From: Candidatus Nealsoniibacteriota bacterium
GTDB taxonomy: Bacteria; Patescibacteriota; Minisyncoccia; Minisyncoccales; MHMH01
DNA length: 6,731 nucleotides
NCBI GenBank assembly: GCA_016186525.1
Contig: JACPLM010000022.1
Coordinates: forward strand, 1-6,731
Direction: 5' to 3'
Part shown: positions 1 through 4,049 of the stretch, one piece after another
How positions within the stretch are numbered: position 1 is the stretch's first letter
Layout of the letters: each line of letters begins with the position of its first letter
Position numbers and translations under genes: made by a program
The notes under the pieces: generated by a model
What the model was told of the DNA's origin: nothing
The model's database searches: none
The model's input: only the letters and a program-made list of their open reading frames with translations

Positions 1-1650
1 AACGATGGAATTGTCGATGTTTATGATATTTTGCCATATAACAGCGCTGGCGTTATTTCAAGTTGCGGCATGCTTTGCGATTCGCCTCAAGCTCGCGAAC
101 GTTTCTGGCGCCTGAAATCTCCATTAGCGCTCGGAAAAGAGCCAAAGATATACAGGCACCCCTTCTTTTTCCCCATGGGTATGGGCGGAGGGGGCGGAGG
201 GGGCGGAGGCGCGATTTTCCCCTTCTTAACTTGGCTTCAAGGAACGGGGAGTCCGCCATTTATGGAAACATTCAAGCGCAGCATCGCAAATAATATCTTA
301 AATGGATTGTTTATCCCAACGCATATTCCCGGAACTAAAACTATTTTGCGCATGCCTCCGGCTAAAGTGAAAGAACGCACATATGTCTTTATTGGCGCCA
401 CAAACCGCGCTTGGATGATCGATCCCGCTATTCGGCGGCCCGGACGCATGGGGCTTACAGCGCGCTTTAAGATACCCGGCATTGAGGAAAGGCCAGACAT
501 TATCGATCTTTATATCACCAAGGCAGTTAAAGATAATTTACTGCGTCCTGAATTGCTTGCAAAAGAGGCCATTGAAGAATTTGCTCGCGCCACAGCTGGC
601 ATGAGTCCTGCTGAAATTGAAGCTGCTATAAACACTTCTTACGATATGCGGGGCACGCATATTAAGAATTTGAAACGCATTAAAGCCATGCTTGATAGCG
701 GCGTTCTGTTTGATAGTCTTCTTGAGCAAGACCGCAAATACTGGCTTCGCCATCAGGATGAAATCAAGAATGAGGGCTGGGATGATGACCGCGCTGATAT
801 GAGAGCCCTCCTTGAGGCGCGCAATACGCTTATTTATGGCAGGGCAGATCCCGGATTGACTACCGCTCAACATCGTGAGCAGACAGCTGTTCATGAGTAT
901 TGGGGGCATTTCATTTTTCTGAAGGCAGCTCTTGGCAATGTAGAGCGTCCCTCGGTTATTTCTGTAATGCCGCGCGGACAGGCGCTTGGCATGGTAGCTC
1001 ATATTGCGAAAGAAGAGCGCGATCCAAGACCCCAGCGCTTTTACGAAGGGCTGATAAGACTTATGCTTGGATCGGTAGTTGCTGAAAGATTCTTCTTTGG
1101 CGAAAACCAGCCCGGAGTTTCAAGCGATCTTGAGAATGCGACGCGCGTTGCATCTTTCATGGTAGGTAAAGTTGGCATGGCTCCGTATGGTTGGAATAAT
1201 TATACGGCAGCAGAAAAAAAGCGTTTTGCCGAGATTGGCGAAACTCTTATTGCAGTTCCAGATGAGCAAATTGCCCTATTAAATCCTCTTGCCCGCGGCT
1301 TTGTAGAGAAAGTTCTTTCTAACCCGAGTTCGCGGGAACGCGTAGCAGTGATGCTCGGGCAGGCATTTGTGGATGATTATCGGCTTATTCGCGCCAATAT
1401 CAATAAGGATTATGAATTTCACAAAGGCGTTGTTGCCGAATTGCTTCGCCTTGATGAGCTCGGCGGCGCGGCGCTTGAAAGGGTTTGGGAGAAATTAGAT
1501 AAAATATTGGTCAACTGGGATCAATTTAATGACAAACAGCGTTCTTGGTGGCCAGATCAGATTACGGCCATAGAAAATCCCTTCTATAATGCATCGAAAA
1601 AATCAGAGATAGAGGAGGTTTTAGCAAATGAAACGCCTCCTGAGAAATAG
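1..1650 (+). CDS. FtsH-like AAA+ ATPase / M41 metallopeptidase, 5'-truncated by the window edge
   Basis: FtsH-type proteases are membrane-bound hexamers that use ATP to extract and degrade membrane and misfolded proteins. The frame is open from base 1 with no convincing start, so Walker A and any transmembrane segments lie outside. Counting codons from base 1: a poly-Gly loop (62-70); sensor 1 plus second region of homology, GATNR (132-136) to the arginine-finger stretch RRPGR (145-149); a helical lid; then the M41 domain, with zinc motif HEYWGH (298-303), the conserved MPRGQALGM stretch downstream, and SSDLENAT with Asp376 as expected third zinc ligand. The zinc motif has one residue too many (HExxxH; the family has HExxH). 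Walker B (hydrophobics followed by Asp-Glu) is not visible before the poly-Gly loop, and the frame over about 1-240 is uncertain. About 50 extra residues separate the loop from sensor 1. Family membership is secure; activity is doubtful. Confidence 0.85.
   Translation, partial: NDGIVDVYDILPYNSAGVISSCGMLCDSPQARERFWRLKSPLALGKEPKIYRHPFFFPMGMGGGGGGGGGAIFPFLTWLQGTGSPPFMETFKRSIANNILNGLFIPTHIPGTKTILRMPPAKVKERTYVFIGATNRAWMIDPAIRRPGRMGLTARFKIPGIEERPDIIDLYITKAVKDNLLRPELLAKEAIEEFARATAGMSPAEIEAAINTSYDMRGTHIKNLKRIKAMLDSGVLFDSLLEQDRKYWLRHQDEIKNEGWDDDRADMRALLEARNTLIYGRADPGLTTAQHREQTAVHEYWGHFIFLKAALGNVERPSVISVMPRGQALGMVAHIAKEERDPRPQRFYEGLIRLMLGSVVAERFFFGENQPGVSSDLENATRVASFMVGKVGMAPYGWNNYTAAEKKRFAEIGETLIAVPDEQIALLNPLARGFVEKVLSNPSSRERVAVMLGQAFVDDYRLIRANINKDYEFHKGVVAELLRLDELGGAALERVWEKLDKILVNWDQFNDKQRSWWPDQITAIENPFYNASKKSEIEEVLANETPPEK
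184..210 (+). repeat. Three tandem copies of a 9-nt GGCGGAGGG unit encoding nine glycines
   Basis: The unit GGCGGAGGG occurs twice exactly and a third time with a final C, giving nine consecutive Gly codons in the protease frame. FtsH proteins often have a short glycine-rich stretch after Walker B, so the position fits, but nine in a row is long. The 9-nt period keeps the frame, so copy number could change by slippage without breaking the gene. In frame +3 the same DNA reads as Arg-Gly repeats. Confidence 0.8.
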
Positions 1651-2170
1651 CATTTTCGTCATCATAATTGCAGCCGTCCTAATTATGGCGTCACGCGTAT
1701 ATTATGGCGAAAATTCTTCTGGCATTCAAGGCAAGACGCCTCTCGCAAGGATTCAGTCAATAGTTAGTTCGTTGAATTCTAATATTGATTATAAAAATTT
1801 AGGCAGAGTTTCTTTGTTAGGTTATAACGCAGAGAGTCAAGCATGGAATTTTTCTTTAATAGTTTTTAAACCAAGCAAAGAGATAACGCAGCCCGACCAG
1901 CAGATTATTTTCAGTCTTATAAAAGATATTTTTGTGAAAGCTTCCGGTCAAATTTTTGGCAATACGGGGATAAACATACTGGCGATATATCCAGATGGAA
2001 AAGTATTTTTGCTTTCCATGTCCCCCGATAGTGTGAAAGAAATAAAGAGGTACGAAGAAAGAGGGGAAGATCCGGAAGATTGGTATCGTTATGTTTCCGA
2101 AGTTCCAGCTTCCATACAATTACAGCAGGAGAATCAGCAAGAGCAAAGTCCGAAGGAACAAAATAAGTAA
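1628..2170 (+). CDS. Small membrane-anchored protein of unknown function, downstream of the FtsH-like gene
   Basis: 180 residues, not recognised as a named family. The N-terminus is basic (MKRLLRN) followed by one hydrophobic segment at about residues 8-22, giving either an N-in/C-out anchor or an uncleaved signal. There is no lipobox cysteine. The rest is a mixed alpha/beta-looking domain of about 130 residues with alternating hydrophobic strands (e.g. GINILAIYPDGKVFLLSM), ending in a Gln/Glu-rich, probably disordered tail from about residue 164. The ATG at 1628 has a strong Shine-Dalgarno GAGGAGG (1612-1618, 9-nt spacing) inside the protease gene and overlaps that gene's end by 23 nt, which points to translational coupling. 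A role as extracytoplasmic partner of the protease is possible from context alone. Confidence 0.75.
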   Translation: MKRLLRNSIFVIIIAAVLIMASRVYYGENSSGIQGKTPLARIQSIVSSLNSNIDYKNLGRVSLLGYNAESQAWNFSLIVFKPSKEITQPDQQIIFSLIKDIFVKASGQIFGNTGINILAIYPDGKVFLLSMSPDSVKEIKRYEERGEDPEDWYRYVSEVPASIQLQQENQQEQSPKEQNK

Positions 2171-2177
2171 TAAATTT

Positions 2178-2215
2178 AAAAGCGTTCAGCTTAACTGGAC
2201 GCTTTTTCGTTTTTT
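2178..2215 (+). terminator. Rho-independent terminator of the FtsH-like operon
   Basis: Stem AAAAGCGTTCAG (2178-2189) pairs with CTGGACGCTTTT (2195-2206): 12 bp with one G-T wobble around a 5-nt loop, followed by a T-rich tract with a CG interruption (to 2215). It begins 8 nt after the stop codon of the preceding gene, so it separates the protease pair from the Mur ligase. Confidence 0.88.
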
Positions 2216-2225
2216 AGTTTTGAGT

Positions 2226-2236
2226 TAAGATAAAAT
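2226..2236 (+). promoter_or_regulatory. Possible -10 elements next to the Mur ligase start
   Basis: TAAGAT (2226-2231) and TAAAAT (2231-2236) resemble TATAAT at 4/6 and 5/6. TAAGAT would place transcription start almost exactly on the GTG at 2238. No good -35 box is seen at the right distance, because that region is the terminator's T tract. Only weak support. Confidence 0.25.
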
Positions 2237-2237
2237 A

Positions 2238-3482
2238 GTGGTTAAAGATATTATTAAAAAATTTATCCCCGTTTTTTTGCTTGATTGGTATTATTTGTCT
2301 CTGCCGTTTTTGGGAGCGATTTTTTATCGTTTTCCGTCAAAGAAAATAAAGGTAATCGGAGTAACGGGGACTAATGGTAAATCCACAGTAGTTTCAATGA
2401 TAGCCGAAATTTTAAAAGAAGCGGGTTTCAAAACTGCGTCTTTATCATCAATTAAATTTAAAATTGCGGACAAGGAATGGGTAAACACTCTGAAAATGAC
2501 AATGCCAGGCAGAATGAAATTGCAGAAATTTTTAAGGCAGGCAGTTGATGCCGGCTGTGAATTCGCTGTTCTAGAGGTGACATCTGAAGGGATAAAACAG
2601 CATCGCCACAGTTTTATTGATTTTGATACGGCCGTATTTACCAATTTAAGCAAAGAGCATATTGAAAGGCACGGATCTTTTGAAAAATACAGAGAGGCCA
2701 AGGGAAAACTCTTCCGGGCATGCAAAAATATCCATATTATTAATCGCGATGACGAAAACGCGGAATATTTTTTACAATTTCCAGCAAAAAAAAAGTACGG
2801 CTTTGATTTATGTGATGATTTGTATGAGGCCCGGCCTCATACAAGTTGTATGAGGCCGGGCCTCATACAAGGCCTCACGCAACATATCGGGATTAAAGAC
2901 ATCCAGCCGCTTAATTTAAAATTACTGGGCGATTTTAATATTTATAATGCTCTGGCCGCGATTTCCGTGGGTTTGTCGCAGGGAATTGACCTTGAAATTT
3001 GTAAAAGAGCTGTAGAGAAAATAGAAAATATACCGGGCCGGATGGAATTAGTCATCAAAGAGCCGTTTAAAGTTTTTGTAGATTATGCTCACACCCCAGC
3101 CGCACTCCGTAAAGTCTACGAGACTCTGCTAAAACCCAGACCTCAAACCCCAAACCCTAAATTAATTTGTGTGCTCGGAGCAGCCGGCGGCGGGAGAGAT
3201 AAATGGAAGAGGCCGGAGTTGGGAAAGATTGCCGCCCAATATTGCGATCAAATTATTTTAACAAACGAAGACCCGTATGATGAATCGCCAGAGAAAATTT
3301 TAGAAGATGTCGCCAGGGGAGCTCCAGATGCCCAAAAAATATTAGACAGAAGAGAAGCGATTAAAACTGCCTTAGGTTTAGCAAATCCTGGCGATGCGGT
3401 AATTATTACCGGCAAGGGGTCTGAACCGTGGATGTGCGTTAAGGGCGGGAAAAAAATTCCATGGTCGGACAACTTGACATAG
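2238..3482 (+). CDS. MurE-like Mur ligase (UDP-N-acetylmuramyl peptide synthetase family), compact form
   Basis: Mur ligases add amino acids to UDP-MurNAc peptides in the cytoplasm via an acyl-phosphate. Seen here (414 residues): P-loop TGTNGKST (43-50); EVTSEG (113-118) at the MurE EVSSH position; FTNLSKEHIERHG (134-146), like the MurE FTNL..DH...H motif; AKGKLF, expected to hold the carbamylated lysine; C-terminal DYAHTP, GGGRDKWKRP, TNEDPYDESP, DRREAI and GKGSEP. Only about 37 residues precede the P-loop, where classical MurE (near 490 residues) has a UDP-binding domain of roughly 100; they are hydrophobic. The DNPR-type amino-acid specificity motif reads NEDP, so the added amino acid cannot be predicted. 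Start GTG at 2238 has no Shine-Dalgarno and follows an in-frame stop at 2226. Residues 195-211 come from an inserted palindrome, and a short Pro-rich loop from low-complexity DNA. I assign no symbol because a MurE-like role is likely but unproven. Confidence 0.87.
   Translation: MVKDIIKKFIPVFLLDWYYLSLPFLGAIFYRFPSKKIKVIGVTGTNGKSTVVSMIAEILKEAGFKTASLSSIKFKIADKEWVNTLKMTMPGRMKLQKFLRQAVDAGCEFAVLEVTSEGIKQHRHSFIDFDTAVFTNLSKEHIERHGSFEKYREAKGKLFRACKNIHIINRDDENAEYFLQFPAKKKYGFDLCDDLYEARPHTSCMRPGLIQGLTQHIGIKDIQPLNLKLLGDFNIYNALAAISVGLSQGIDLEICKRAVEKIENIPGRMELVIKEPFKVFVDYAHTPAALRKVYETLLKPRPQTPNPKLICVLGAAGGGRDKWKRPELGKIAAQYCDQIILTNEDPYDESPEKILEDVARGAPDAQKILDRREAIKTALGLANPGDAVIITGKGSEPWMCVKGGKKIPWSDNLT
2820..2870 (+). 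repeat. 51-nt perfect nested palindrome inserted in frame in the Mur ligase gene
   Basis: Two 25-nt palindromes stand side by side. Each has the arms TTGTATGAGGCC and GGCCTCATACAA around one central base: C in the first (2820-2844), G in the second (2846-2870), with one G (2845) between. The copies are exact reverse complements, so the whole 51 nt is also one perfect palindrome. RNA could form two 12-bp hairpins or one hairpin of about 24-25 bp. Its length is 17 codons and it is read without a stop as residues 195-211, in a variable loop of the central domain. The GC-rich core stands out from neighbouring AT-rich DNA. It looks like a mobile or amplified palindromic element, not ordinary gene sequence. 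Confidence 0.93.
2859..2882 (+). repeat. Tandem direct repeat of the palindrome arm (exact plus degenerate copy)
   Basis: The last arm of the palindrome, GGCCTCATACAA (2859-2870), is followed directly by GGCCTCACGCAA (2871-2882), which matches at 10 of 12 bases. It could be a decayed extra half-unit or a partial duplication made on insertion. It stays in frame. Confidence 0.6.
3132..3162 (+). repeat. C-rich low-complexity tract in the Mur ligase gene
   Basis: Runs of C alternate with AAA (CCC 3135, CC 3141, CCCC 3148, CCC 3155). They encode a Pro-rich loop, KPRPQTPNPK, between the DYAHTP helix and the strand leading to GGGRDKWKRP. The minus strand reads as G-runs spaced by TTT and similar, so a two-tetrad G-quadruplex is possible there. 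It looks like simple-sequence insertion in a surface loop. Confidence 0.5.
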
Positions 3483-3501
3483 TTTCCGGTAGAGATACCA
3501 T
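3474..3501 (+). promoter_or_regulatory. Candidate sigma70 promoter for the oxidoreductase operon
   Basis: A perfect -35 box TTGACA (3474-3479) overlaps the end of the Mur ligase gene, followed after 16 nt by TACCAT (3496-3501), which matches TATAAT at 4 of 6 including the key second A and last T. The start site would fall near 3508, leaving a leader of about 37 nt before the ATG at 3545. No terminator is seen between the Mur ligase gene and this operon, so read-through is also possible. The octamer AGATACCA occurs twice here (3493-3500 and 3507-3514). Confidence 0.45.
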
Positions 3502-3544
3502 GGTTTAGATACCAGCAACTTGAAAAATAAAAAAGGAGGAAGAG

Positions 3545-3790
3545 ATGGACTGTAAAAGAGCAAGAGAGCTAGTGCTCAAGCACATTGTTTTTTTAGCTAC
3601 CCTGGAAGGCGAAAAAGTGGCGACAAAAGAAGAAATTTTAGCTGCCTTTAGTCATGTAAAATGCTGCCCTGATTGGCTATGCCTTCAGGTTTGGCATGTT
3701 GTTTTCCATGCATCGATGGAATTACCCCGGATTAAAAAAGAAATAGCTGATTTGAAAAATAAAACTGACGGATGGGATGGAGAATATTGA
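3545..3790 (+). CDS. Unrecognised 81-residue Cys/His-containing protein, first gene of the oxidoreductase operon
   Basis: I do not recognise the family. The ATG at 3545 has an excellent Shine-Dalgarno AGGAGG (3534-3539, 5-nt spacing), and the gene ends in TGA 1 nt before the likely ferredoxin start, so it is probably real and co-transcribed. It is mostly helical-looking: an amphipathic N-terminal helix, a charged middle, then Cys40, Cys41, Cys46, His51 and His55 clustered around KCCPDWLCLQVW, then a Lys/Glu-rich helix. The spacing (Cys-x4-Cys, then His-x3-His) could bind a metal or cluster, but no known motif is matched. It has no signal peptide, membrane segment or C-terminal Gly-Gly, which argues against a MoaD-like sulfur carrier, a common neighbour of such oxidoreductases. 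Context suggests an accessory or regulatory role for the oxidoreductase. Confidence 0.75.
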   Translation: MDCKRARELVLKHIVFLATLEGEKVATKEEILAAFSHVKCCPDWLCLQVWHVVFHASMELPRIKKEIADLKNKTDGWDGEY

Positions 3791-3791
3791 A

Positions 3792-4049
3792 ATGAGGAAA
3801 GCAATGTTTAAGTTCGGGAAAGACGAGAAAAAGTGCTCAGGCTGCAGGATTTGCGAAATGGCTTGCGTTCTTTATAACAAAAAAGAATGCAATCCCAAAA
3901 AAGCATTCATAAAAATCAGCGGGAATTTTCCTGAACCGGGCGGGTATAATATAAAAATACTCAAAGGCTGCACGCTTTGCGGCGAGTGTACCAGAATTTG
4001 TCCCATTGGCGCTCTTTTTGAAAAGAAAAATCCGGAGGAGCAAAAATGA
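3792..4049 (+). CDS. 2x[4Fe-4S] ferredoxin, probable electron partner of the aldehyde oxidoreductase
   Basis: A small cytoplasmic electron carrier of 85 residues. It has two complete C-x2-C-x2-C-x3-C motifs: CSGCRICEMAC (Cys15, 18, 21, 25) and CTLCGECTRIC-P (Cys60, 63, 66, 70), predicting two [4Fe-4S] clusters. The first lacks the usual Pro after its fourth Cys. The stretch CNPKKAFIKI between them is typical, as I recall, of ferredoxins encoded beside tungsten-type aldehyde oxidoreductases, though those are often longer (about 150 residues). I chose ATG 3792 because GGAG (3779-3782) lies 9 nt upstream; ATG 3777 has no clear Shine-Dalgarno, and ATG 3804, with GAGGA 5 nt upstream, is a fair alternative. 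All cluster cysteines are kept in each case. Its stop overlaps the oxidoreductase start by 4 nt (ATGA), implying coupled translation. Confidence 0.9.
   Translation: MRKAMFKFGKDEKKCSGCRICEMACVLYNKKECNPKKAFIKISGNFPEPGGYNIKILKGCTLCGECTRICPIGALFEKKNPEEQK

Noticed and set aside
63..293. Frame +3 open frame with Arg-Gly repeats overlapping the protease gene
   Set aside because: The Arg-Gly run is only the poly-Gly DNA read in another frame, and there is no Shine-Dalgarno. Its SARKRAKDIQAPLLF stretch is kept as a frameshift hint in findings, not as a gene.
538..1002. 154-residue open frame on the minus strand
   Set aside because: It lies antisense inside the protease gene, has no recognisable motifs, and the + strand frame here carries conserved M41 sequence.
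2324..2725. 133-residue open frame on the minus strand
   Set aside because: It is antisense to the conserved Mur ligase P-loop and central domain; a shadow frame.
2820..2870. Palindrome as an intrinsic terminator or regulator operator
   Set aside because: No T tract follows, and it lies within an intact coding frame whose downstream domain is conserved, so termination here would destroy the product.
2820..2882. Palindromes read as a CRISPR array
   Set aside because: There is only 1 nt between units, so no spacers, and no cas genes are present.
3148..3160. CCCTAAA telomere-like motif
   Set aside because: A single occurrence in a C-rich coding tract of a bacterial gene; a coincidence of low complexity.
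3777..3791. Upstream ATG start for the ferredoxin
   Set aside because: It overlaps the preceding gene by 14 nt without a clear Shine-Dalgarno; the ATG at 3792 is better supported, though not certain.
3788..4049. UGA recoded as glycine or tryptophan
   Set aside because: UGA at 3788 and 4047 ends genes precisely where the next gene starts, and no conserved motif is interrupted by UGA.
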